Shown here one piece after another: positions 1 to 13,200 of a DNA stretch of 23,272 nucleotides (the stretch's first letter is position 1; each line of letters starts with the position of its first letter). This stretch comes from a virus, in the IMG/VR virus record IMGVR_UViG_3300017755_000112, positions 1-23,272 of that record. The stretch is one strand, 5' to 3'. The notes under the pieces are model-generated. The model saw only the letters and a list, made by a program, of their open reading frames with translations. It ran no database searches and was not told where the DNA came from. The position numbers and the translations under genes were made by a program.

Positions 1-515
1 CACAAACTCCTACAGTTGTAAGAAGAAATGTTGGAAAAATTGATTATATTAATGGAATTATTACTTTAAATCCAATTAATATTGTTAGTGGTATGAAAAT
101 TGATGGTCAAACACTAATTCAAATGTCTGCATCCCCTGCTTCAAATGATGTTATCGGATTACAGGATCTTTATTTGCAACTAGATATAAGTAATAGTGTG
201 TTTGATATGATTGTTGATGATATATCTTCCGGTGTTGATTCTTCTGCTTCCACCTACGTCACTTCTTCTAGTTATCCGAATGGTGCTCTGGTTCGTCTTG
301 GAGGACGTTCACGAATAACACCTCTTGAGCAAGCAATTGCAACTTCTACAACACAGACTCAATTGTCTCCTACGACAAATACTGGTGGAACTGGAAGTGC
401 GGTTGTAGCAGATACAACACCAAGCACTCCAGCCCCTGTTACACAAACCTCATCTTCAACTTCATCTTCATCATCATCATCTTCCGGTGGTGGCGGTGGA
501 TACGGCGGATACTAA
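1..515 (+). CDS. 6: Baseplate wedge protein gp6-like, C-terminal part (5' end outside window)
   Basis: The reading frame is open from the first complete codon at base 3 and ends in tandem TAA TAG stops at 513-518, so the ATG at 93 is almost certainly internal. About 170 residues are visible. They include a short segment reading VGKIDYINGIITL, followed by a stretch ending ASPASNDVIGL, which resembles the C-terminal region of T4-like gp6. In T4, gp6 forms the inner baseplate ring and, with gp7, the wedge core bundle; its C-terminal domain joins neighbouring wedges. The identification is supported mainly by position: the next gene has gp7 features and the one after has gp8 features, matching T4 order 6-7-8. 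The last ~70 residues are low complexity (Thr/Ser/Pro, then a Ser run, then GGGGGYGGY), probably a disordered tail. Confidence is moderate because most of the protein is missing. Confidence 0.72.
   Translation, partial: QTPTVVRRNVGKIDYINGIITLNPINIVSGMKIDGQTLIQMSASPASNDVIGLQDLYLQLDISNSVFDMIVDDISSGVDSSASTYVTSSSYPNGALVRLGGRSRITPLEQAIATSTTQTQLSPTTNTGGTGSAVVADTTPSTPAPVTQTSSSTSSSSSSSSGGGGGYGGY
450..500 (+). repeat. TCA/TCT microsatellite and Gly-codon run encoding Ser/Gly tail
   Basis: Twelve codons at 450-485 are all Ser except one Thr, with four consecutive TCA codons at 468-479. Five Gly codons follow at 486-500, and then the Tyr-Gly-Gly-Tyr end. The run lies in the last 22 codons of the gp6-like gene. 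A trinucleotide run can gain or lose codons in frame by slippage, so tail length may vary between relatives. Confidence 0.8.
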
Positions 516-531
516 TAGCAAACCATAAAAA

Positions 532-1236
532 ATGACAGAAACCAGAGTACAATTACAAACTATCGTCCAAAGTCAACTCCCTGAGTATGTAAGGAGTGAC
601 TTTCCTCTGATTGCTGATTTTTTAAAGGAATATTATAGAGGTCAAGAGTATCAAGGTGCTCCAATTGATTTGATTAATAATATTGATCAATATACTAAAG
701 TTGATAATGTAACTAATTTATCTCAAACTGCTATTTTGCAGTCGACTGTTAGTTCTACAGGAGAAACTCTTTTTATTGATCCAATTAGAACTAGATTAGG
801 AACACAGGGGTTTCCTGATAAGTATGGATTGCTTAAAATAGGCAATGAAATCATTTCATATACTGGAAAAACTGATTTTTCGTTCACTGGATGTATTAGA
901 GGTTTTAGTGGAGTTTCTGATCTAACAAAAGAAGGTTATCCTGAGGAAGTTGTATTTGAAAGAAACATTGCAACTTCACATCTTATTGGTTCCGAAATTC
1001 AAAACTTAAGTGTTCTTTTCTTAAATCAAATTTTAAAGAAAATTAAGGCACAGTATGCTCCAGGTTTTCAAAATAGACAGATTGCACCACAAGTAAATCA
1101 AAACGTATTTGTTAAACAGTCTGCAGATTTTTATGCAACTAAGGGAACAGAAGAATCCTATAAAATTCTGTTTAAAGTACTGTTTAATGAAGATGTTACT
1201 CTAGTAAATTTATCAGATCGTTTGTTTAGACCATCT
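532..1236 (+). other. gp7 core-homology region (residues ~1-235)
   Basis: This is the only part of the giant protein with a recognisable T4 counterpart. It starts with a helical segment (VQSQLPEYVRSDFPLIADFL), is interrupted by an R-G module at ~100-127, and resumes with LFLNQILKKIKAQYAPGF before the FYATKGTEESYKILFK signature. In T4 gp7 the equivalent segments lie in roughly the last quarter of the protein, so this region probably docks the protein to gp6 in the wedge. The comparison is by eye from memory of T4 gp7. Confidence 0.7.
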
Positions 1237-4200
1237 GATGCACATTATATTCAAGTTGAAAGTATTATTGTAGAACAAGAGCAAGGAGATCCTTTTGCTC
1301 TTGCAAATAGAACATTATTCCAAGATTTTCCGAACAGATCATATGCTCCAATTGCATATGTAGAGTCTATTAGCTCTGGTATTGGTAAAACATATTATAA
1401 ATTAGATATTGACTCTGGATATGACAGAGATGTTAGCGTTAAAGGTGTTGTTTATGGCAATTTTGAGTCAACTCCTAAAACAAGAGTAACAAATACAGTA
1501 GGATTTGCTCAAACATTTATTGATGTTGATTCAACAGTCGGATTTGGTGCTACAGGAACATTAACCATTGACTATAATGATGGTACATTTGGTGAAATTT
1601 CTTATGGGAACAAAAATTTAACACAATTCCTTAATTGTGATTTTGCTCCTAGAGTAATTCCATCTGCATCTGAAATTAGAGATTCTAATATTTTTGCATA
1701 TGCAAACGATGGTCAAGTAAAAGTTAGAATTAACAAGATTCTTAAAGGAGTTAAAACTCCAGCAGGCAACAAATATTATCAAAAAGATAATATTGCACAA
1801 ATTAAGACTTTTGGTATAATTGATGATTCATTTAGAGCATCTAAATGGATAACCAACATTAGATCTGTTTATACCACTAAAAAAATCGAAGTAGTTGATT
1901 TATCAGATAATTCTTATAGAATCGATTTAAACAATATTCATTTATTAACTATTGGTGATACCATAGAAGTTGTAAGTAATGCAGGAACAAGTGTTTTTGG
2001 TGTTATCGCTTCTATTATTAATGATAGATCTGTTGTTATATTTGCACAATCTAGTGTTAACATAAGTACAACAATAAATTCAAAAATTAGAAGAGTAATT
2101 ACCAAAACAGTTGCTGCTAATTTCCCAGAAGTAGAGATAAATTCAACAGATGTTCAAAATGTATACAAAGATGTAGAAGAGGATTGTTTTCTTGTAGCAT
2201 CTGGATCTCTACCAACATATAAAATTCAAAAACAAAGTCCAATAAAGAATTTTGCTGGAAGTTTTGAAGGAGAAACCTATAATATTGAAAACCATGGATT
2301 CTACACAGGAGACAAGGTTTACTACACTCCAGAAATAGTAGGTATTACCTCATTCGTTGGTGGAGATTATACAGTTCCTATCAATGTTGATTTGGATGTA
2401 GAGAAATCAAAAATATTTAATAGCGGAGAGTATTTTGCTTATAGAATAGATAAAGACAATATTAAATTTGCTAAAAGTATTCAGGACATATACTATTCTA
2501 TCAAAAATCCTGAATCTTCAAAGTTTGTATCTACTGCATCAACAACTGTAAGAAATAACACTCTTGTAAGAGAAGATTTTTATAATAAAAAGTTAAAACA
2601 TCAAGAAATTTTTAGAAAATTTGATAAACCATCAGAAGAAGTTGGAATGTATCCAACAGAACCTGGATATACAGGTCTTCTTATAAATGGAGTTGAAATT
2701 CTTAACTATAAATCCAAAGAAAAAGTATATCATGGAAAACTAGAAAATATTAAAGTTCTTTCTTCTGATAGAAATTTTGATATAATCAGTCCACCAGATC
2801 TTACCATCACAGATGATATCGGAGTTGGTGCAACAGGTTATTTGGCGGTGTCTGGAGATCTTGAGGAAATTAGACTCCTTGATAGAGGATTTGATTATGA
2901 AGAAGTTCCAATTGTAACTATTACAGGTGGAAATGGAAGTGGTGCAAATGTTCAGGTTTCAATGAAATCTATTGACCATATAGAAAAATTTGATTCTAGA
3001 ACGGTCAATATTTCTACAGATAGTATTGGATTTACTACTTTCCATAAATTTAGAGATCTTGAAGAAGTTACATATCTGACAAATGCATCTGCAGGCATTA
3101 GTACTCTTGTTCAGAAAGCAGTTGCTGGATTAACAACAAATTCTCAATATATTATCAAAAGAGTTGATTCTTCAAATATCAAACTTCATACTACATTAGC
3201 TTCTGCGGTTGCAGGTATTAACACGGTTAACCTTACTGCTTTGGGTGATGGTATCCATGCATTTAGATCTATAAACAAAAAATCTATTGTTGATTCCATT
3301 AACGTTCTTAATTCTGGAGATGGGTATCAGAATAAAAAGAGATGTTCTGCTACAACAGGAATTAGCACCGCTAATAATACTATAAACATTACTGCTCATG
3401 GATATGAATCTGGGGAGATTATTCAATACTTTGGAACTTCAGGAACAGAGGTAGGAGGGATTAGTACAAGTATTGATTACTATGTGACTAAAGTCTCTGA
3501 TGATAAGTTTAAACTATCTACAGTTGGTGTTGGTTCGACAGCAAAAGATTTATATTACAAAACAGAAGAGTATATTGATTTAACTTCTGTTGGATCTGGT
3601 CAACATACTTTTAATTACCCATCAATTTTAGTAACACTGTCTGGTAAAGTTGGTGTTGCATCAACAGGTACTGAAACATTCACTGCTAGAGTTCAACCCA
3701 TTTTTAGAGGTCAAATTACTGACGTTCATCTTACTAACAATGGTGTTGGGTATGGTGTTACCGATATTATTAATTTTGAGAGAAAACCTGTTATATCATA
3801 TTCTAAAGGAGAAAATGCACAATTAAGCGTTAGTATTTTAAATGGGCGGATAACTGAAGTTGTTGTTCAGAACAAGGGAAAGAATTATATTTCTACTCCT
3901 GATTTGATTATTGATGGAGATGGTTTTGGTTGCGTCATAACACCAGTTATGAAGAACAATCAAATTGATTCTGTTTTTGTTGTTGAAGGGGGTAGGGGTT
4001 ACAGTATAGAAAATACAACAATATCTGTTGTATCTCCACAATCAAATTCTAGAACGAAGTTTGATAGTTTCATTCAAAAATGGACTATTAACTTATGGGA
4101 GAAAAAACAATCAGAAATTTCTCCTGATGATGGATTCTTTGAAATTCCTACAAGAGCAGAAAATGATTATCAATATTCTCACATTCATATGCCTCGGGCA

Positions 4201-7200
4201 TTAAGAAGAGCATCGTATTCTGTTGGTGAAAACGGCAAATCTTTATATGGTCTATCTGATTTAAGATTCAATAGAACTGAAATTGATTCAACTGATCATT
4301 CTCCAATTCTTGGTTGGGCATATGATGGTAATCCAATTTATGGTCCTTATGGATATAGTACAAAGGTTGGTGGTTCAGCAGTCCAGATGAAATCTGGATA
4401 TATTGAAGAATCTCAACGTAAATCCAATAGACCTTCAGGATTTGCTCCTGGATTTTTCATTGAAGACTACACTTATTACAGTTCAAATGATGAATCTGTT
4501 TTAGATGAAAATAATGGTAGATTCTGCATAACGCCAGAATATCCGAATGGAACTTATGCATATTTTACTACACTTGATAAATCCATTGCCTCTGACGGTC
4601 CTTTTGAAAATTATAAAGCACCAGTATATCCATACATCATAGGCAATAAGTATCATGCTTTACCTCAAAAGTTAAATTTTGATAGATCATTCAATCAAGA
4701 CGATTATGATTTAAATGAAACCAATTATAGAAGAATTGTAAGTGCATATAACTTCTTTGATAAGGATGAAGTTTATCCATTTATTACAATACCGAATAAT
4801 TTAGATCAAAAAATTAAAATTGATACCGTTTCTGTTGGAAATGTTGAATCTGTAGAAGTTTTAGGTGATGCTAATGGCGAAAATTATAAAGTAGGTGAAG
4901 AAATTTTATTTGATGATGAAGGAACTGGAGGAAGAGGTGTTTCTGCAAAGGTATCCTTTGTTAAAGGTAAAACCGTTGGATTATTAACAGCATCTCAGAG
5001 TGCTTTTACTGCTGAAATATATCCAACAAGAACGAATGGAGTTTATGTTGGAGTTGCATCTACTCCACATCAATTAAACACTCTTGACTTAATTTCAATT
5101 TCTGGATTATCAACAACTTCTTCAAAAATTGAAGGTTCTTACGGCATTACTGTAACTCCAGATATCTTCAATCTTGTTGGATTAGGATCAACTACTTTTG
5201 GTCTTACAGCGAATACAGGAATTGTAACTTATGCACATTTAATTAACCATCCGTTGAGTGCTATCAGACCAAATGATGTTTTAGGAATTGGAACCGAAAA
5301 ACTTAAGGTAATTGCTATTGATCATGATTCATCTAGAGTAAGAGTTATTAGAGGACATGATGGAACGGTTGCAATTGCTCATACTGTAGGAACTGCAGTA
5401 ACGGTTAATCAGAGAGAGTTTACTTTTACCTCAGGATTTAATACATCTTTCGCTAAGAGAGTTAATACTGAATATTATTTCACACCTTCAGAATCTTTAG
5501 GTTTAGGAGAGAATCTTGTTAGTGCTGGAACCACAGTTACATTCTCAAATCCAGGAGCAGGAGCAACACAAGTATACATTCCTGCAAGGTCGATTCATCT
5601 AAAAAATCATGAATTAAAAACAGGAGATTCTGTACAGTATGTAAAACATTTTGCCTCTGATGACTCGATACAGTACAAAGATAGTATTGTTGGTACTGCT
5701 AGAACAATATTAGAGAATCAAACTCTATTCGTTACAAAAATTGATAAAAACTTTATCGGATTATCTACAGTTAAAGTTGGATTAGGAACAACAGGTTCTT
5801 TTGTTGGTATTGCTAGCACCATGAGAGATGCTGGTTTGATGTTCTTTACTAATGTTGGAACAGGCACATATCATAGTTTGAAAACTGTTTATTCTCCCCT
5901 AACTGGAACAGTAACTAGAAATCTAGTTACCGTATCATGTGCATCTACTCATGGATTGTCGTCTGGTCACTTTATCAATATTAACGCAGAACCAACGGCA
6001 TCGAAAACTTACAATGTTAGGTATAACGATTACCATAGAAAACTTCTAGTTAACACTAAGAGTTTTACTCAAGATAATGTTAACGAATCAACTGATACGA
6101 TTACTATAGAAAATCACGATTTTGAATCTGGTCAAAAAGTTATTCATGAAAATGATTTTGTAACAGGTGCAACTACCAATAATGGAATTTTCTATATTGT
6201 AAAGATTGACGCAGATAACTTTAAACTTTCTAAAACTAAATTTGATGCTTTATCAGACAAACCAACGATTGTTGGTCTTGCTAGCACATCTGGAACGATA
6301 AATCCAGTAAATCCAAGACTTAATTCTAAAGGAAATTCCTCCATTATATTTGATTTAAGTGATTCTAGTCTTTCTTATGCTCCCACACTTGGAGACACCA
6401 GAAGTGCGTTTAGATTCAATCTTTACTCTGATGATCAGTTTATAAACAGATGGGAAAAATCTGATTTTGAAAATCCAAATCTTAACTTCAGTATTTCAGG
6501 TAAAATTGGTGTTAATGCAACGGCAACTTTAAATGTTGACTCATTAACTCCAGAAAATTTATATTATGGTTTAGTGCCGATTCAAAATCAAGAGGGTATT
6601 CTACCTGAGGTTAAAAAAGAATACGAATTTGACTCTGAAGTTAATTATAATTCAAGTATTCAAATTTCCAAATCTTTATTTGATGGTAGGCATCAAAGCA
6701 CTGTTGTTGGTCTCAATACCTTTACATATACTGTAAAAGATTTCCCAGAGAGAGTTTCTTATGCTGCGTCTGAAGCAACACTTTCTTATATTACTGATTG
6801 CACGCATACTCACGGACCAATAGCATTAGTTTCTCTCAAAAATAAAGGTTCTGGATATAAAGCTCTTCCAGGTATCAGTACTGTAGATACATCATTTGGA
6901 AAAAATGCAGTTCTGGAAGCAAAGAGTTCAAATATTGGTGCTATTGAAACAGTAGAGGTTCTTGATTTTGGTTTTGATTTCCCACACGATTCTACTTTAA
7001 AACCAACAGTATATTTCCCACAAATTCTTAAAATTGAACCTTTCTCAAAAATTCAATCTATTGGAATAACATCTTTCGGAAAAGGTTATGTAACTAAACC
7101 AAAACTTGTAGTTATTGATGGTGTTAGTGGAAGTAAAATTGATGATATAGATCTTGAATTCTCTCTAAACAGTGCTACTGTTAATATCATTCAAAATACT

Positions 7201-10200
7201 TATGGAATAAATGCTACAGAACCAACAATTATTCCTACCAGAGGTGGAAATGGCGTATCTATTAAGAACATCGAATATAATTCTTCAACTAGAGTAGTAA
7301 CTGTAACATTAAACACCATCTATTCTTCTGGAGATACTTTCCCATTCACTGTTGGAGATAAAGTTCTTATTGAAGATTCAGTTCCTGATGGTGTTGCTAT
7401 TGGTGTTGGGACAGATAAGAAAGGATTTAATAGTTCTGAATATGATTTTAGATTATTTACTCTTGTTGGAGTCGACACCAATCGTGGCGGAATAGACCCA
7501 ACAGTTACAATCAATATGGAGTCTGAACTTGAGGCAGGTACTACTTTAGCAGGTTTTGATACCATTAATTCTAGTGCTAAGATAGTTTCTGAAAAAGACT
7601 TTATGACTTTTAATGTTACTCTTACAAATAATGATTATATTGTTGGTGAAAAAGTTAGCATTGGTGTTGGTAAAACAATTGTCGGCACTGTAGATGGTTG
7701 GCGCGGTCAAAGTGGTGTTGTTAGAGTATCTTCTAAGGACGAATTTAAAGCGAATAGTACTTTGACAGGAGAAACTTCTAAATCTAGAGGATTTGTTGCA
7801 GATATTCTATCACCTTTCATAGGAGAGATTGACTTCACAACTAGTGTGAAGAACGTTCGTGGATTCCAAGAAATAACAGGATTTATAAGTAATGATTTGC
7901 AAAGAACTCCAAATAATGAGTATTATCAGAATTTCTCATATTCATTGAAAACTAGAGTTCCTTTCCAAACATGGAATGACCCAGTTTCTTCATTAAATCA
8001 TCCTCTTGGATATAAAAAGTTTGCAGATTATGAAATTTTATCTAGAACTATAAGTGAAACTTCTAAACCATCCGCTTCTGTAAGGTCTTCTTACCTTCTT
8101 TCTATAAAAGATATTATATCTAATATTGATTTAAATTGTGTTAATTTCTTTGATCTTGTTTCAGAAAACTCCTTTATAAATGCTAATAATGAGGTTGTTT
8201 CTACTGAGGTTGTATTCTCAAGTAGAATTATTAAAGCCTATGAAGAAGCAGTTGGAAACAGAGTTCTTAAGATTGATGACTTTAGTGGAACATTTAACGA
8301 TGTACCAAGGGTAGAGGAATTTACTGTTATTAATGAATTTAGTCCTGCAGCAACTAGAGCTCAAAGATATCATATTCTTATTAGAGATAGAAGATTCACC
8401 TCTGAAAGGCAATTCTCAACTTTAGATGTTATTCATGATAATGTTCAAGGATATACTAATGAATATGGTATTGTTGAGACCACTGCAAATAACTTAGGAT
8501 TCTTTGACTTTGCTATTTCTGGTGGAGTAGGTGAAATAAGATTCTTCCCTGTAGCAGAGAAGGCACTATTCAATGATTACAATATTGTATATTTTAATAC
8601 TTCACTTGATGATAATTTCCTTGGAGTAGGAAGTACTAATATAGGCAACCTAGTTTCTATTGCAAGTAGCAGCACAACAGTTGCTGGGATCGGAACAACT
8701 ACGATTGTTTCTATCGGTAAATCAATGACCTCTATGCAGGTTATGGTTTCTGTTAATCCCGACATAAGCGTTGATGAGGATGCTGTAGGAGAATTTGAAT
8801 TTGCTAACTTTAACATCTGCCATGATGGAAGCACAATTGCTATTAATGAATATGGAAAATTAAGTACAACACCAACTTCTATTGTTGGTTCTGGTTTAGG
8901 AACATATCATGCATACTTTAGTGGTGATAATTTAAATATTGACTTTATACCAACTGCTACTGGTATTGGAACAACTGGAGCAATAAACACAGTTACCGTA
9001 GGTTTAGCAACAAATTCCTTCACTGGTGTAGGAACAATATTTGATAAGCACGGCGAATTAAATGCAGTAACGACTACTATTGCCTCTTCCGGAACTCCAG
9101 GTATACACACAATTGCATCCTACAAGTATATTCCTATTAATGATGAAATTCATGCTGCTAAGTATCTGATTCAAGTTTCCGATACAACAAATAATAATAA
9201 GCATTTTGTAGAGGCAGTTAATGTTGATACTATCAATGCAGTTGGAGTTACCTCAGAGTGTTACTTTACTGAATATGCAGAAACAGTTACTTCTTCTGGA
9301 TTAGGAACATTTGGAACAAGATTGACAAGTGATTTGCTTAATATAGAACTTGTATTTACTCCAAATCCAAACATTGCTGTTGTAACTAACGTTTTACAAT
9401 CGAAGTTGAAAGTTGGAACTGTTAATGAAGATCCAGACCAATATAATTTGTCTAATGGACTTTTGAAATGGGATGCTGCGGATTATATTGGAACTCAGAA
9501 TGATGTTAAGACAAGATTCCCATTAAAACATAATGGTTTAAGAATTTTTGAAAGATCTTTTGATGGAAGTAGTTCTTCTACTATTACTACAGATGATGAT
9601 ACGATTACCTTACCAGATCACTTCTTTGTTACTGGAGAAAAGGTTAGTTATCGTCGTCATGATGCAAATGATGTTGAAAGTGCTATTGGATGTGCTAGTA
9701 CAACCTTTACTGGTATTGGAGAAACAACTTTCGTACCACATGATACGGAAAATCTGTTTATTGTTAAGATTAATGATAATAAGGTTAAACTTGCATTATC
9801 TGCAGAAGATGCACTTGCACAACCTCCTGTAACAATTGATCTTAATAATGTTGGTACAGGAAACTCACATAGAATTGTAACAACTAACCAAGATTCAAGA
9901 GTTATTCTTACAATCGATAATGTAATTCAATCTCCTATTGTTGGTTTAGCAATTACAACTTCTCTTACCAATGAACTTCTTCTCAGCACCTCTGATATAA
10001 TTAAAACAATTGGTATCACTTCATTCTTTGCTGCAGATACAATCCAAATCGATGATGAAATTATCAAACTTCAATCTATTGGAGTTGGAACTGAACCAAA
10101 TGCAATTAGAGTTAGAAGAGGTAGACTTGGAACACAAGTTGTTAATCATTCTGCAAATTCTTTGATAACAAAAGTTGCTGGAAACTACAAAATAACTGAT

Positions 10201-13200
10201 AATATGGTCAATTTCATTGACCCACCATTTGGAATAAAACCACAAACATCTAGTGATCCTGATGAACAGGATTGGACCGGAATTCAAACTGGTTCATCTT
10301 TCTATGGTAGGTCGTTTATGCGTGGACCAGTTGCTTCTGCAACTACTCATACTTACACTAAAAATTATGTTATTGATGATGTTTCTCATGAATTTGATGC
10401 TGTTCAGAGAGATTTCCAACTTACAAGTAATAGACAAACTTTCTCTGGAATAAGTGATGATAATGCAGTTGTATTGATTAATAATGTATTCCAACCTCCA
10501 CTTACGGTTTATAACATAACAGAACCTGCAGGAATTAACAGTCTTTCCTTTATAGGAAATCCAGACATTCTTGGATATGATGTTGGAGTCTCTAGTATGC
10601 CTAGAGGTGGTATTATCCAATCTATTGGATCTACAGAAGGTTTAGGATATCAACCATTAATAAGTGCTGGTGGTACTGCAACAGTATCTGGAGATGGTAC
10701 TGTTAGTGGCGTTAATGTTTCTCAAATCGGAAGTGGATACAGAGCACAAGAGCAATTTGAGATTTCTACAAGAGTAAATCATCCAATAGCAATTGGAGAT
10801 ACTACAATATATCTGGGTAATGTAAATAGCGTATTTGATATATTGAGTTTGGTTAATGATGGTACAAACTGTAAGGTTTCTATCGGAACTGAAGCATATG
10901 CTACTCCAATTGTTAGCGTTGGTAATACATTTGTAACCATTGGAACAGGTGCAACATTGAGTTCTGCAGTTGCAGGAGGAACTTTGGTAAGCATTGCAGT
11001 TACCAATCCTCCAATGGGAATTGTTAATGTTAGTGCTGCTACCAGTTTCATTAGTCAAGGAACATTACCAGGACTTACTTATGATGTATTAGATGCAATA
11101 TATAATCCACAATCTGGATTCATGGTCATGACCCTTCCAAAAGGACATGAATTCAATCAAGGTGATTATATTAGACTTAAAGATAATGGATTGTATTTTA
11201 CCTGTGCTAGTGATAATAACACTGCAATTAAGTCATATCCTAGACCAAATCTTGATTATAATGCATGGCAGAAATCTCTAAAACTTGCAAAAGTTTCAGA
11301 TCAAGATGTTACTGTTTTTGTTGGATTATCAACCTTTAGATATTTTGATGTTTCTCATGCAGTTTATAATCATGCTAATGGTGATTTGACTCTTAGTATT
11401 GGCGATCATAACTTTGTTGCTGGTAGAGGCATCTCTCTCGCAGACGATTCCTTAACTTTCACATGTGCTCTCGATGGTCATACAGCACAAAAAACTTATC
11501 CTCGCACAGGTGCAGGAAGCAATGATTATGCATATCAAAGAACTCTTGATATTACTGGTGTAGCAGGAACAACTATAACTGTTAATGTTCATGAAGTTCC
11601 TGGAAATCCAGTAAGTTCTGGTGGTATTCATACCTTTGTGAGTGCAACTTCAAATGCAGTTATTGCTGGTGGTCAATATGCACACACATTTACTGGTATT
11701 GCTACTGCTGCCATTATTGGTGCAGCATCTACATCTAAGCAACATATTGGTTTTGCTACTGTTGTTATTGGAACGGGAAGAATCTCTACAGATGTAACGG
11801 TTACAAATCCAGGTTTTGGATTAACGTTTGCTAATATGAATTTGGAATTTGATCAACCACGTCCTTATTCAAATGTTCCTGTGATTTACAGTGCTGATTC
11901 TCCTAATGCTGGAGTGGGAACATTTGCTTCTGTTAATATCATTGTTGGTAACGGATCTAGTATTAGAGACGTTGAAATGGTTAATCTTGGATATAGATAT
12001 GGAAACAATGAAATCCTAACTGTTCCTACGGGAGGATTAACAGGTATTCCAACTTCAGGATCATTTAGAGAGTTCCAAATTTCTGTTGATAGAACTCATG
12101 GAGATACTTTCAATTCATGGTCTATTGGTCAACTGCAACTTTTAGATAATCTTGAAAGTTATATTGATGGTAGGAGGAAGTTATTCCAGTTGTTCTTAGG
12201 TGGAGATAGTATTTCTATTATTGCTGCACCAAATTCCAACATTAATATTGAAGATACTCTCTTAATATTCATTAACGATGTTCTTCAAATTCCTAATGAT
12301 TCATACATATTCAAGGGTGGTTCTACAATAAGATTCTTAGAAGCTCCAAGACTTGGAGATAAGATGACTATTATCTTCTACAAAGGTAATGGTGATAGTG
12401 ATGTTAGAACCGTTGATATTGTCGAAACTGTTAAATCTGGCGATAGTTTAAAAATTACTGATGATAATCCTATCTTAACAGAAGATAGGAGAACTGTTTC
12501 TGATGTTCCTACCTCAGATATTGCAGTAACACTGCCGTATTATGGACCAGGAAATATTGAAGATCCTAATATACAAAGATCTGTTGTTTGGTGCAGACAA
12601 ACAGAGGATATGTTGATTGATAACAAACTTGTATCTAAGGCAAGAGTGTTCTATGAACCAAATATTACTCCTAATGCTTCCTTAATTAACTCTGTTGGTA
12701 TTGGATCTACAGTATTCTATTGCGATTCTATTAGACCAATATTCAACCAAAATAATGAGTCTAGTGTAAGTCTTGATTTCCAAAATAAAGTAAATATTTA
12801 CAAGTATGAAGTACAAGTAGGAGCATCTGCTACTGCTACAGTTTCTGCTGCAGGAACCATATCTGGTCTAACATTAACAAATGCTGGAGAGGGATATGGA
12901 TCCGTTATAGTAAGTATTGCTAGTACAGTTGGTATTGCAACAACAAGCACTACAGCAACTGCTACTGGAACTGTTGGGGCAAGTGGAACTATTTCCGCAC
13001 TTACAGTTACTAGTGGTGGTGTTGGATATTCAACCATAACACCACCTGCAGTTCTTATTTCTCCACCTTCGATTACTAAGGAGACTGTAGATGTATTTGG
13101 GTATAGTGGTGATGAAGGAAGAGTTGTTGGAATTGCAACAACAATGGTTGGTACTAATTTCCATATGGTCTTTGACCTGTATTTACCAGATAATGCGTTC

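Larger units (their letters stand above)
829..10170 (+). repeat. R-G module ('IGNEII..Y..RG' beta unit), three copies in gp7-like protein
   Basis: Copies lie at about 829-912 (LKIGNEIISYTG, then CIRGFSG), 5278-5400 (GIGTEKLKVIAIDH, then VIRGHDGT and HTVGTAV) and 10042-10170 (IQIDDEIIKLQSIGVGT, then VRRGRLGTQVVNHS). Each has an acidic or polar 'E-x-hydrophobic' strand, a short spacer, an Arg-Gly, and usually a following His/Gly and 'G-T-x-V' strand. A fourth copy is in the 2,500-residue protein at 21610-21735. The module probably folds as a small beta unit; no function is assigned. Confidence 0.6.
2860..13062 (+). repeat. G-x-G-Y beta module, about a dozen dispersed copies in gp7-like protein
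   Basis: The unit is a strand 'I-x-x-V-x-V-x-N-x-G-x-G-Y' followed by a Pro/Gly turn and another strand. Copies I can see are near 2860-2964, 3709-3789, 3844-3954, 3958-4038, 4843-4960, 6814-6880, 6937-7125 (two units), 10675-10764, 11784-11850, 11962-12036, 12826-12918 and 12967-13062. Example cores are ITDVHLTNNGVGY, ITEVVVQNKGKNY, ISGLTLTNAGEGY and ISALTVTSGGVGY. The same unit appears in the gp8-like and 2,500-residue proteins. The regular strand-turn-strand pattern suggests a beta-solenoid or small beta sandwich; the fold is inferred, not shown. Confidence 0.72.

Noticed and set aside
93-95. ATG at 93 as the start of a 140-residue protein
   Set aside because: The frame is open upstream to base 3 with sensible gp6-like sequence, no stop and no ribosome site, so this Met is internal to a truncated gene.
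450-485. TCA/TCT repeats considered as a CRISPR-like or regulatory array
   Set aside because: The repeats are contiguous codons with no spacers and encode a Ser run in frame, so a coding microsatellite explains them.
8170-8185. TATAAATG-like late-promoter matches inside the gp7-like gene (also near 2689)
   Set aside because: They are imperfect, lie inside coding sequence far from any start, and such matches are frequent by chance in AT-rich DNA.
9548-9832. A + strand frame of 94 codons with a Leu-rich product that looks membrane-like
   Set aside because: It is an out-of-frame reading within the gp7-like gene. The Leu runs come from shifted Ile/Thr/Asp codons (ATTACT, TACAGATGATG), not from a real membrane protein.
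10657-11058. Two overlapping antisense frames (133 and 90 codons)
   Set aside because: Both are shadows of the gp7-like gene. Their products are low-complexity (Ser/Cys/Asn-rich or Val/Thr/Pro-rich), as expected from reading the repeats backwards.
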